This document shows, piece after piece, positions 38,956 to 51,643 of a stretch of 64,000 nucleotides of DNA. The stretch is from Tubiluchus corallicola (Eukaryota; Priapulida; Priapulimorpha; Priapulimorphida; Tubiluchidae). Made by a program: the position numbers and the translations under genes. The notes beneath the pieces were generated by a model that was not told where the DNA came from, did not search any database, and saw only the letters and a list, made by a program, of their open reading frames with translations. Position 1 is the stretch's first letter; each line of letters starts with the position of its first letter. The stretch is from assembly GCA_030141605.1 (NCBI GenBank), contig JAQGDQ010000024.1, positions 1,007,501 through 1,071,500 of the forward strand, read 5' to 3'.

Positions 38956-40439
38956 TTTCTCTGATTACATTATATCACAAAAAAAGTAGTAAGATAGTGG
39001 CAAAGGCAAAAGTGCCAGAGCCTACTCATACCACCGTACATGCACATATGTTAATGAAAATGTCAGAGTCCAAGTTTTATGCAAACATTGCTAGCTAGAA
39101 CAGCTTTCTCAAACAACAGTACTGCACATAAAGCAGCTAACATTACACGAGTATGCCCTAGAAACCTTTGGATTTTTGTTGCCATGTGTGTGTAATAACT
39201 GCCATGTTTGCTGTTACTCAGTCAATAAAATTATGCCTATGAATGGACTAACAAATTGAATTAAAATGTTTACACATTAAAACTATGGAAACTTAAAGTG
39301 CGCAATTAACATCACTATTCATATTTCAATGTACCTGAAGTATGCAGACTACTCAATTGATATCCTTAATGTACAACGAAGCACATTTCTACATTGCTGA
39401 CAAGGCTTTTATGTTTATAACTAATTGTTAATGTTCCACCTAAGGCTATACGGTAGAAAAAAGTGTTTGTTATTAGCTTGTTACGATAAGTTAGGTACTC
39501 TGATTCCAGTCTTAAATGCCAATGTCAGACCCAAGACTCAAAAGTCCATATTGATAATACGTAAACTATATTTAATTTAATGTTATTGCTGATAAGATGA
39601 TACTACTAAGCATACTTAATATTGCTGCACTACATTTCCAATATGCATTTTACTTTAAAAACACAATTATTTTTTATTACAATTTTTAACACTTGATTAT
39701 CCCTAAGACAAAAAACACCACTCATAAAAATGTTTAAATTTAAAATGGTATGTGACCATTACATTAAATTTACCATCTATCTATCTATCTATATATATAT
39801 ATAATATTTTTGACTGTTTTTTGAGTAAACAATAGTAGAAAATATGGGTATGGCTGGCGTTAATTATGATTTTACTGCATCTGCACCCATCTTTCTGTTT
39901 TGTGTCTGCAATTAGTCCGTCTCTCATTATTTCTGCAATGAATGACCAGAACGACATGAAACTTACCTCTTAATGAAATTTCACTCATTAAAACCAATTA
40001 TCTCTTTGGGTTACACCTGCTTTTTCATGTACTGAGTCCAGTGATTCTGACCTTCCCCTGTTGACAAATGAAGTATAAGTGAGAGGGGAATGCTCTGGGT
40101 ACAAACAGTCTGGCTTGAAACATGTCATAAGAGCAGTAATGCCTGCGAAAAAATTATTAGTGCCATGTCATTTACAAGCAGCAACATCACCTCTCAGTTT
40201 CACACGGATACTAACAACTGCATGCTCGATGGATGGACGACAGGGTGGATCCTAACAATTACAATCACAAGTGGAGGGACAGATACACGGACAAACACTA
40301 ACAACTACACGAGCAAGATGGATTCTATATTTTTTTGTGCAACTTCGTTGGGAGGGATAATAAAAATTTCAATGGAAGTTATAGCTAGATGAAACAATTA
40401 TTTGCAATTAGGTGATAAAATTAAAATTTTGAAATGCAT

Positions 40440-40900
40440 ACACAGTCTTTCAAATATTGAGCTCCGTGACCTTAACTTTGACCTTCTGACCTCAAAATTA
40501 ATGGGGTTCTTTTCCTATTGATGACAATAGTTTTCTATTAATGAATGACATATGTGAAACACGAACGCTTAATGTCAATATACGGGTCAGTTACGGAACT
40601 TAAAATACGGGTCAGTTATTCAGAATAAAATGCACGTACAAGGTTTTTCATGTATCAGACATGTACTGTGATCCTGACCTTCGACCGTAGGACCTAAAAA
40701 TCAACAGGCTTCTTTCTGTATTGGTGAGTGACTTATTTATGAAAGACAAAAGCTTTGGGTCATTTATTTGGGTTTAAACTGCTTCAACAAGTGTTGGGTA
40801 AAGTGACCTTGACCTTTGACCCTGGGATACCAAAATCCATAGAGTTCTTCACAACTTCTTTCCCGATTACAGCAATGATAATTTTGACATAGGACATAGT
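40440..40900. repeat. Degenerate repeat with TGACCTTGACCTTTGACC clusters
   Basis: Three diverged copies begin with TGACCT-type direct repeats at about 40467, 40669 and 40804. Each is followed by an AAAATYAATRGGNTTCTT-like phrase. The pattern resembles a dispersed repeat common in marine invertebrate genomes; that link is from memory and untested. A related flank with a GACGACAGG phrase is near 40234. Confidence 0.55.
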
Positions 40901-41040
40901 CCAGGATAACTGTCCGCAAACAGGTAAAATAACTTAATATTTATTTCCAAAATGGTCCCGATTATTATTACAGTAACTTACTTCAATAAACACACATGCT
41001 TAGCCGAAGAATCAGGGTGCCGTTTTTAAATATTTGTCAC

Positions 41041-41110
41041 GACTCATTCGGGAACTGAACCCGCGACTTCCAGGGTGAAAAGCAAGCACACTAGAATGAG
41101 CTATACAACC
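41041..41110 (-). repeat. tRNA-Glu-like SINE head
   Basis: On the minus strand, in order: an A-box-like TAGCTCATTCTAGTG, an anticodon-arm-like GCTTTTCACCC with the Glu-type TTC triplet in the loop, and a good T-arm (CGGG TTCAGTTC CCG) carrying the B-box. The acceptor arms GGTTGTA and AATGAGT do not pair, which argues for a tRNA-derived SINE or pseudogene rather than a functional tRNA. The SINE body would run left towards about 40930. Confidence 0.65.
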
Positions 41111-42099
41111 TAATCTTATATTACGGATTAACACACTTATGGAGGCATTACTAGAATTGAGCAATTTAGTAGCAAAGGGATAATAAATACATTACTTACT
41201 AATACTATTATTAACTAGTGATAATTAGTATGAAGTAAGCCCAGTAGTAAGAAATAACATCATGTGTAATATTACTGACATAAGACAGAAATATTTCTTG
41301 TTTCAAAGGTTTTTAAAGGCAGCAAAAATCTATAAATATTTTTAAAAAATCTTTGAAATGTCAAATATTTCTGTCTTACGTCTAATAGTGACTAATTCAC
41401 TTGGCTGGCGATTCGTATCGGTCCTATAGCATCCACCGATGGTTTCTTGTAAAAAACAGTTCCAGCTAATCTGAACATGGTCGTTGTTTTTTTTCTGTTT
41501 TCTTTTGACTTCTTTCATTCTGCTTTTTTCTACTAACTGCAACATAGCTCTCCTTTATTCTCCTCTCCTATCATCATTTTCATTCTTTACTTCACATTTC
41601 ATGGAACCTTAACAAGGTCCCTTTACCACTACCTTGCACCAAACTTCAGCAATTTAGTATAGTACATTTAGGGGTCAGAAATTTTTTTAATTTTTTTTCT
41701 TCAATTATATAAAAAGTTGTACACGTAATATATTTGTATTGTAGTTTGCTTGTGAAATAAAGTAAATTCGAAAAGATATTGTAATAAGTACAGACTGCTT
41801 GCTAAGTATGTTAAGATGTTACATTGTGGGTAATTCTAGATCCATGGTTAGACACTACAAATACAATAATTATTATTAATATTACACAAATTCAGTAAAT
41901 TATGGCACTGCCTTCTGCAGCAGTCCTACAGTGCAAAAAATACTAGAAAGTAAAATCTTCAAAATTTCTGCGAAATTGTGACAGACGGTTGCCATCTAGG
42001 TCCTTATTTTTGGATAAGGCACGCATAACATTATATATATACTCTTTCTACCTAGTAAACAGGTGAGTTTAGGTAAAACCATTTCCACGTGCTGCAGGT

Positions 42100-42175
42100 T
42101 CTTAGACCGGTAGCTTGACGCGCGCCACCACACGGCGCACGCGCGCGTTGTAGAGTGGGGCCTCTCGAAAACATT
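42100..42175. promoter_or_regulatory. CpG-rich patch, likely IFT46 promoter area
   Basis: GACGCGCGCC, GGCGCACGCGCGCG and neighbouring sequence form a strong local cluster of CG dinucleotides. It ends about 50 bp before the proposed IFT46 ATG. The placement suggests a housekeeping or ciliary-gene promoter. No TATA box is seen. Confidence 0.4.
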
Positions 42176-42221
42176 TTTGTAAACAAAATGATGGAAGGAG
42201 GGGAAGGCAGGAATATTTAAG

Positions 42222-45200
42222 ATGAGCGTGCCGTCAAAGCAGCAGCATTTAACGGTATTGACCTACTTTAATTTAACAAGTTTTTAGTTGCAAATTATTT
42301 ACGCCAGAGGGCTACTTTTGGGTGTGAAATTTGGTCAATACCTAGCGAAATTAAACAAAATTAGTATAGTAATGAAAACGCTGAAATTGTGAAAGGTATT
42401 AAAAACATGTAGTCAGTTTCCGTTTGAGCATGTTCAAAGCAAATTTGTAAAATGAACACATTGATCAAATATTGCTTACAAAACCAAATTAGGTCTATAT
42501 CCTCTTCTTCAAAAGGCCTCAAAAATGACTTTCAAGTATGGCATAGCAGTCGCCTTGAAACCAAGAAGCACAATATTTAACCGCGTACAAGGTTATTTTC
42601 AGTCACCGTATAACTTTTTTTACAAATGGGAACACCTTGAAGACACCAGTGATTTAAAAAACCTATATATAAACGATAATTTATCAGTTTTTAAAGAACT
42701 CGAATGTTGTCACGAAGTACCAGTTTGATTCTCGCAACAATCGTTAAACGTCGCTTGTGTCATGTGGACTATTTGTCAACTGGCGTTTGATCAGTTTTAT
42801 ACTCATTTTGGCTCTCCATTGTTTAGGTTTAAGTGCACTTTAATGCCTATTTAGTTGGCTTACTTTAGAAGACATACTTGCATGGTTTAATTGCTTAGCT
42901 TTAGAAAATTATCAGGCATTTATATTTATTTACATTTCTCCCTCTCTCTCTCTCTCTCTCCCTGCCCCCTTCCCCCTCCCCCCTCTCTCTCCTCTCTCTC
43001 TCTCTCTCACAACTTATTCTGTGATGCATGCGTAATTTGAATGGATCACGTTTACATGCCAACTAAAGTTCTATTCTTGAGGCACATAGACATAGTGCCA
43101 TCCTACCAGTATTTTCATCTATTGAATGATGGCTCGATTCATTGACCATTATGGTCTTTCACCATCCTATTTCCTTAATCATATTCATATACATTTGCTT
43201 GTTTCATTTATACTATGTTTATGGAAATAAATCCATGCTTGAATTGAATTGAATTAAGTTATTGCAAATATCTGGCCTGTGTTTAACCAAAGATCAACTG
43301 CTGTATATTCTTGATAAATATTGCACTAGTATTGGTGAAGATCATAATAATTAAAACTATCCTTCCTCATCTGATTAGGCATACTTAATTATGAGCATTA
43401 AGAACACTCGAAATGTGGTTATAAAATAACATATATTTTTGTTGTGTGTGCAAAACTTCTTGGCTGTGCTTATAATCATTTACATTGTATAATCGTTTTG
43501 TCGAGATATAAGAGGTTAGGACAAATTATTTTAGCCTCTGCTAGTCTTCTCACCAGACACCTTCTAACACATGTACAACAACAAAAGTAACAGCTCTTGT
43601 ACGACACACCACTGTGTGAAAATTTTCAAAACTGGAGTATTTTATTGCAGGGTTCGGCCCACCTAGGCTAGTACAATTAAATTCTTGAAAGCGTTTTCTA
43701 CGTGCCAGTTGTAATATAGAAACTTTTGTTTGCTGATTAGGATAATTATAGTAACCAGAATTTAATATCAAGAACTTTGCATTCAACGACACAGAAAAAT
43801 GTGGTGTTGTGGCAGCATAGCCATAAGTGAGTAACTTTAAACAATTTACTAAGGTTTTTCTAGACTAAATCAAATTAACCAATCACATCGTTAAAAATGT
43901 TAAAGGCATTTAAACGCTAAAAAACCATTGAAATCATTTCAAAAATAGAAGCCCAGCCTGTAGTTTTTCAAACAAAACCTGACTACAGGCCTGGAATGAC
44001 TACTGCCTTATAACAACTACATAAATTTACTAACCATTGTCCATGCCACGCTGCCACTGCGCTTGCTACTACTTATGTTTAGTCATAGTAGCAATAAAAT
44101 TAAAATATAAAACTAACAAGTTCTGGCTAAATTTTAGGTTCAGAAAGTTCATAATCAGCATTATGATGAAGCTCTAGAGTTAACTGATAGCGAAGAAATT
44201 CCGACACCATCCCCACGACCAGCACCAAAAGGTAACATTCACAGTTATTCACACACAAGACCTTTATTTTTTATTTTTGTTCTTGTTAGAGTTTAAGGAC
44301 ATAACCTTCATTTATTTTTACCAGGAAAATTATGCTTGTCATTAGTAAAAACAATCATAGCAGACCATAAAAATTATCCTTAACTATAGAGTTATAGTGT
44401 GCCACTGCTGAGTATTGTTAAGAAATGAGAGTGTTTCAGTGTAAGCTGCCTTGTGTTGGTTATTTATGCTGTGCAGTGATTTGAACTGCAAATTTAACAC
44501 TAACACACAATTAAAGCACTTTAGATGTGGATGTATGAGTGCATATATACTGCAAACTGCCCTTAAGGCACTTTTCAATCACTCGAATTTCGAGAGATTG
44601 CCTCGTTTATTCAAGACCTAAGTGAAAGTGAAAAATTGGTAATCTTAACATAGAAGTCTTTGTATATTTATGTTTGATTTAATTTAAAGAAGTAGAATTG
44701 ATGGGTATGTAACTGTTAAGTACCGAGTATTGGAATAAGAATCAAGTAAGTTGGTCTGCTGCTTTAGGCTCCTTTTCTAACACATTTTTCTTTGCAAACG
44801 GTTTGTTTCTATAGTGTATTTCTATGATTACAGGGGTAGTTATTAATGATCCTGGAATTACAGCAATGACAGAACCAGGAAGTGATGATGAAATAGAACA
44901 TCAAATGGAGGAGAAGGTAATTTTTTACACCTGTGATCGTAGATACCACTTGAATAAACTATTACTTGTCATTCTAGCTAATGTTTGACTTTTGAGGACT
45001 AACTGCAACAAGACTCCGGCATAAAATTGTGCTAGTAAATAAATTTAAAATTTGTGAAGCAAAAATAAAGAATTTTATTGCATTATTCTAGTTATGTTTG
45101 CCTTATTTTGAATAACATTACTTGCATGATGAATCTTGGTAGCGTCTAAAAATCTCTAAAATAAATAATAATATTTATTTGTCTTCATACACTATGCATA

Positions 45201-48200
45201 AGTTTCAGTGCTGCCTACATGCAATTCAACAAAAATTAGAAATGATAATATAGAAATTAAAAATACAAAACTTAGCACTAAACTTAGCACTTAAACTTAG
45301 CACTGTACCATTTAGTAAAAAATCATTGTGGTAATTAAAAACTATTCAAGAGAATGTGCCTTAACACATGATACCATTAAAATTCACCAATATAAATATC
45401 ATTTTTGGGACTGGCTATAAAAAAGTTTTAATGAACTGCAGCTGCATAGTAAAATTCGCGAAAGAATAAAATTAAGTTACTATCATATAGGTGTAAATGT
45501 AATGCATTCTCCCTTTTTTTGTAATTTTAACCAATTGCCATTCGAGTTGTGCTAACTAGGCAAATCAATGCTGTGCGAACTTTCGTAACATGTCTGCTGA
45601 AAGAACTAACCAATTCGTTACAGGTTAGTGGGACGTGAGTTCGCATGAGTGTTTCTGCAGAAGTTACATGAGAAACTATAATTAATAATTTCATTGTCCA
45701 GAAAGTTTGTGGTTTGATTGGCCACTTATTAAGTATTGGCAGTTTTTGTATTATTGCCACTACAAATGAAAAATAATTCTTCCTACATGTACAAATTATT
45801 CAGCTTCATATGCTTTTTGATGTTATTGTTTCGAAATTATTTAATATAGTGAGCTGTAATTTGTGGTATTATTAGTAGAATTTTGGTTTGGTTTATAGAA
45901 ATGATTACTGCTGAAAATTTATATAATTTAACATATTTCTTTCCATTTGTGTTTTCATTTTTAAGATTTAAGCATTTTGTTTTTAATCACTTTTACTACA
46001 CTGCAAATTCTTGTGATTTCTTACTTTTGTTTTCTGTATATTATCAGCCTCTCCAACCTTTGTCTGCAGTGATGGTAACACAGGTTGAATTTAAAGAGTT
46101 GCATCTATAGTTGTAGTTAACTTTATCTTTCACTGTGTTTGTTCCTATCAATGCATGATCAAACGTGATTGTGCATCTTTGTGATATTTTAATTTAATAA
46201 TTACTTAATATATGTGTTGTGTTGTGTATGTGAACATGAAAAACATGTTCACATGCTCAATTAAACGTTTTTGCATTTTTTCAACTTTTTCAAACCTTAT
46301 TTTGAAATCTTTTGCTCTTAAATCCACTTAAATTACCTAACTTCATTTAAGTGAGACATACCTTCCAAATACACTTTCCATAATTTTTAAATTGTATGGT
46401 ATCTAAAAATTTGCCCTTAAATATTGATAGTTTCTAACATAAATTGAGGGCTCAGTCACGAATTTGTAGCTAAAAAAAACAATGTAAATAATTTTTTTTA
46501 GTTTCTTAAGTATGTAAACTCATCAGAAAAAGGATTAGTTATTATCTCTGTGGTCTGCATGTCAAATTTTGACATATTTCTATACTATAAATAAAATACC
46601 ATTTGCAGAGTACAAAAGCCAAATTTAAATCTTAATTCAAGTGAAATACTATTTAAGTGTTCTTGCCTGTTTCAAACTATCTTTATGTGTTTATACAGTT
46701 ATACATAAGTTTTACACAATTGCACTGCATGGTAATCTACAATTTGATCTTATTTCTAACTGTTGCACCTTCTTATAATATTTGATGCATGGGAGAGTGG
46801 TACACACTATATCGTAAATGCTCACTTAATTACAGTAATGCATTCAAACAGGAGACAGTGTTAAGCGCATTATCATTAACCCTTCCACAGGAAGCAATGT
46901 AAAAGTATGTTCTAGGAACCAAACTTGATGATTCATAAATTAGTAATGAAATTCACTTCAGGATCAGCAATATTTTCTCCTGAGTGTCTTCTCCTCTTTC
47001 GTTGCACATTGTCATTCAAATGTTAGCATCATGGAAATCTGTCCCAAATATGCTGTGTGTTTGGGACAGGTATAACTGTTAGCAAGATGATGAAGACTTG
47101 ACATTGAATGTAATATAGCAAAAGTATGATATAAATAGCCTGGCTAAGTGTAGAAATTAAATTACATGCATATTATAGTCCAAGAAGTTAAAAACAAATT
47201 TATTGAAAAGTAATAGTTTCTGAAAATAACTTGCATCATAGTGGGATAAAGGCTGAAAATCCAAAGCTTTAAAATACTTGTAACAGTACTGTGTTAGGTT
47301 ACAGGTTTATTTAGGCAAATGTGAGTTACTACCTTCTGGCACGCAGGAATTTCTCCTTGTACTGTAAAAATGCTTGACTTGTTGAAGATAGTGAAGATTT
47401 AAAGTTATTATTATAGCTTTCGTGGTGATTTTATAGCTTTGTGAAGACCAAACTTTGTGAAAAACACTGACACCAGATTTTAAATAACATGTTAGGTTAA
47501 TTGAAGCAGGCTACCATTTTGTACAAGAGCTGCTAAAACGATTGGAAACTAGTTATTACAAACAAAGTTGTACAAGCATGGTTTATATGAGGGACTAGAA
47601 TTTAAATATTAAGAAAAACTCATGACATGGTCCCTTGCTTCAGTAAGTATCTTAGAGGTTTATAGCATAACTTTCCACAAATTTGTAATTTTGCATGACT
47701 TTTCTTAATACACTGCACAGTCTGCTGCTGAACAATTCTTCTCTATCTTTATATTGAATTGGTTGTTAGCTCTTTGTTTGTGGTGAAATTTCATAACTAA
47801 AAGTTTGCTTTAGCGTATCATATAATTATCGTTTTTTGCAGTTCAGTGCAGTTAACAGTCATTGATTGTAAAAAATTATTGTAATTCCAAAAGTATCAAC
47901 ATTTTTGAATGATTTTGTAAATTATAAGCCACACTTTGCACCTGTTTGACTTCGACATGATGTCTCATTTGGCTGAAAGATCTATTCAGATAAGTTTAAG
48001 ATTTTCCAGACATAAGAATTTTTGTATTTCTTCAATATGTGACATTACACAAGGCATAAAACAAAGTGAAACATTTGTGTCATGTTTCAGGTTTTGTCAT
48101 GCGTCAATACCAGATAACTATGACATAAATGTAATCTTAAAAAATGATCAGAGCATTACAGATATTAAATGTTTACTTTGAGCAGTGCATTTTACTCATT

Positions 48201-51200
48201 GCAACTGGATAAATTCACTAACGACAGCACTTCAAACATACGCAAACATGGACAGACAGTACATGTTTATGTACAAATTTATGTTTACAAATACACTGAG
48301 CTGTGCTGTTGAGGGTTTAAATGCCAACAGATGTGTATTTTTTGCAATTTTTAGATAAACTAGAATTAAGATACCCTAGCAGACCAACTGATCTATGTCC
48401 TGCCAAACAAAATTTTAGAGCAGAAAGAGATATGTCCAGTCTCCTAGTTGACAGAAATGCAGTGGACAAAGTAAAAGCCGCTAAAAATGTTGTATTTGTT
48501 GACTTGTTGTTATTAATTTTCTTACAATCATTTAGCCGAGTGTGTCATCGATATCTAAACCCCTTCTGCCATTGTCTGAAATGGTAAATTTGCTATTTCA
48601 TTTTTCGTGCTAAGTTTTTAATATTGCGTGAACTGTAGTTTGCTGAGTTCAAAAAAACTTGCAAAGTTTTTATGACATTTTTACTCCTTACAAGTAATGT
48701 GCCTTTGCACATCTGCATTCAGTGAATGTGTGTGTTGTGTATGTATGTGTGCGTGCGTGTACGTGCGAGATGTGTGCAAGTGAATCGTGCGATACTTCTC
48801 TTTGTATGCTTGATGGTGATTGATGATCGATGGATTACTAGTCCAATATTACAATAATATTAATCCTTGATAATCTCATGATTTCTATTTTAACATTAAG
48901 TACAGTGAATGGCAAATTTTGCATTTTATCAGAAGCTAAATTTTAATGTTGAAATCAACACTTGTTATACTGATGCCATAATAGCCACTTCGCTGATTAA
49001 TCATTAGTAGTGCAAAGTTTCCTCCAGCAAAAGTTTTTATAAAGAACTTTTGTGCGGGAAGATTTAGAAAGCTTAGGCTGCCTAAAAAGTTATGAAGTAC
49101 TTATAGAAGTATTTCTCTACTGATTGTAATCATAAAACTTAAAACAGTTTCGTTCCGTACAAATGTAATAGCAGCAATACTGCAATCTCATGAAAAAAAG
49201 CATGTCATTTGTTTTTTCCTTGTTCATTTTAACATTACTAATTTAACACGATTTTCTGTTGTTAGACAACGGAACCAGATTTTGGGGAGATAAAAGAGTT
49301 GAAAGAACCAACCGCACCTCCTCGTCAGGTGTATACATTTTTCTCATTGTTTTTCATATTTTTTAATTTTGTTTGTGACAGCTTCAGTTTGTCATTATGT
49401 TTAGTAAACTAATATTAGGAGTTTGATAAAACTTTTCATTGTAGCTTTCGAGATAACTGTCGAAAATGAATTTTTTTATTCGTGTTCATGAAAATTGTGA
49501 CTTTAACAGTGAAAGCATCATATCACTATAATAATCATCATAATAATTAAACTACCATTTACTTGTCCTCTTACTTAAAAGTTTACTACTAGGTTTCTTT
49601 TTAATGATTTTCTGTAATTTTTTGTTGAGTGCTAATTTTATCTACATGTCTATAAAATAGATATAATCTACTTTATCTCTAATAAACTATACATACTACT
49701 ATAATCTACAAAGTACCATGAATGTTGTTTGTTTGCTATGTGATACAAATAATGATTTAGGGTTATTTACTTCTTTAAAATACATTTCTTAGATCTTAAA
49801 CTTTATTGTTTTTTTGTGTGAGTGTAGCCAAAGCCTACTGGTCTTCTCGGTAAAATGAAGAAATTTTTCAAGCCTGCTGATAAACCTGATAAGCCTCCCC
49901 AGGTATTTGTATGTGCCGTAGTTGTTCGTACAACTGTGAGTGTAAACCTGGTAGACGGAAACTTGCTTGATTTAGTGCTTGAGTTTTCATAATATTTCGT
50001 TGTCTACAGACTGCAGAAACTGATATAAATTACAGGTGTCAAACAAATGTAAACAAAGATGTAAATGTACAAAAGCATGATTAAATTAGAAAATTTGAAA
50101 AATTTTGCACCTTCACTGGGTACTCAAACAGAAGACCTGTTTTCCGAGCAGCTATGTCAACCGTCACACCACCAGGCATTTGACTTTTCAGTTTCAGAAA
50201 TTTATTGTATAAGCCACTAGATGTCTTATCAACTGACAGACTGTCTATCAACAGATAATCACTGGCCCCGCTGTATCAAGAAAGCGAGAGCACAATCGTA
50301 TACATGCACTAAAGCAAATTAATTTTATATTTGTGCATTGTATGTGTGGGAACTAACCCTTTTTTCAGGTTGCATTTTGTATTTCATTTTAGGAAAAATC
50401 ATAATTTGGACATTTCGAAATATTTTGAAGTACTTCAATATTTGCCAGTAGGCGTAACCCTATACTATAGTAGATATTAACATGCTTACCATATAGTACT
50501 TAATGTAGAATTTGTATCTTTTGTTTACTGCATGGAAGATGTCTCTGTCATTTTTAGAAGCTAGTGAGTCATGACACTAGTATGTTAGCTATCAGATGTC
50601 ATAGAATTGTGTTTCAATTTAACTTGCATGATTTGTGACGTTACATTTACGGATTTTACTTTATGTGCGGGAGTAGCAATCACTTCGCTTTCTCTCATTT
50701 ATGTCACCAGAGAAATAATTACCAGATTGCAATTTAGTTACACCATGGTATAGTAAAACTAGGAACAGAAAGCATGCCCGTGAACACCTATCAATACCAT
50801 ACTGTACTGTGGCTTTTTTCAGTGGCCATCTTGGATTTTTTAACTTTTCTTTAAATGCAATGTAGTTTGATGTCATCATTGAATGCATGGAACGTTGAGA
50901 ATGTTTATTCTTTTCCTGTAGGAGCGTCGTCGTAATAATTCAGGCAATGTTTTTTTAGCCAGAATAGTAGCATTTTATTAAACCACAGCAAAAATATAAA
51001 CAATGCTTTGCTTTGTAGTTGACAATGATGACGACTGTATAATATTACCATATTATTTTTCTGGCTATACTGTAGAATTGTAGAGGAGCTTTTTGTCTTC
51101 GAGATGAGAGGGCCAGTTTCATTCTGCGGTGTATCCCATTTCTCATAATCAATAATTTTTTCAGAATAAAAAATTTGATCCTGATGAAGAAGAAGAAACT

Positions 51201-51604
51201 GAAGACGAAGAAGATGATGATGATGACGACGACGATGATGATGATGATGATGATGAAGCAGCTATACCTTTAGAAGGGTGATTGTTTTGTCCTTGTGATA
51301 CTTTAAACAATCTTGATGTCTATAAGTAAATTTTTTCCTAAAGAAATATTAGTATTCAATGTGAACTGCTTATTAAATTTACCAGTGAGACTTTTTTATT
51401 CTTTATTTTGCAATTTTCCATGCTAAACATGTTAAAGTAACTGAACTTAGAATGATTTTCCGCTGCATCCTTAAAATAGTTATTTACTTGCTGATGGGTT
51501 AGTTAAATTTATATAGCAGAGTTGCTGTTTTTATATTATGTTGACAGAAGCTCATTACTTTAAGTATCTGTTTCGTTATTTTCAATCGATTTACAAGATT
51601 AATG

Positions 51605-51643
<39 letters not shown>

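Larger units (their letters stand above)
38956..42221. other. Divergent intergenic region between GRAMD1 and IFT46
   Basis: The two genes are head to head, so both promoters should lie here. The left part shows nothing distinctive except a (CTAT)n(AT)n run at 39778-39803. The middle (about 39840-40950) is degenerate repeat sequence with TGACCT clusters, followed by a tRNA-like SINE head. The right end is CpG-rich (about 42100-42170), with many CG dinucleotides in otherwise AT-rich DNA, about 50-120 bp before the IFT46 start. An RFX-like half-site GGTTGCCAT is at 41987-41995; its second half is weak. Confidence 0.5.

Noticed and set aside
40090-40392. 100-codon plus-strand frame
   Set aside because: It lies within degenerate repeat sequence and is Thr/Asn-biased with no domain.
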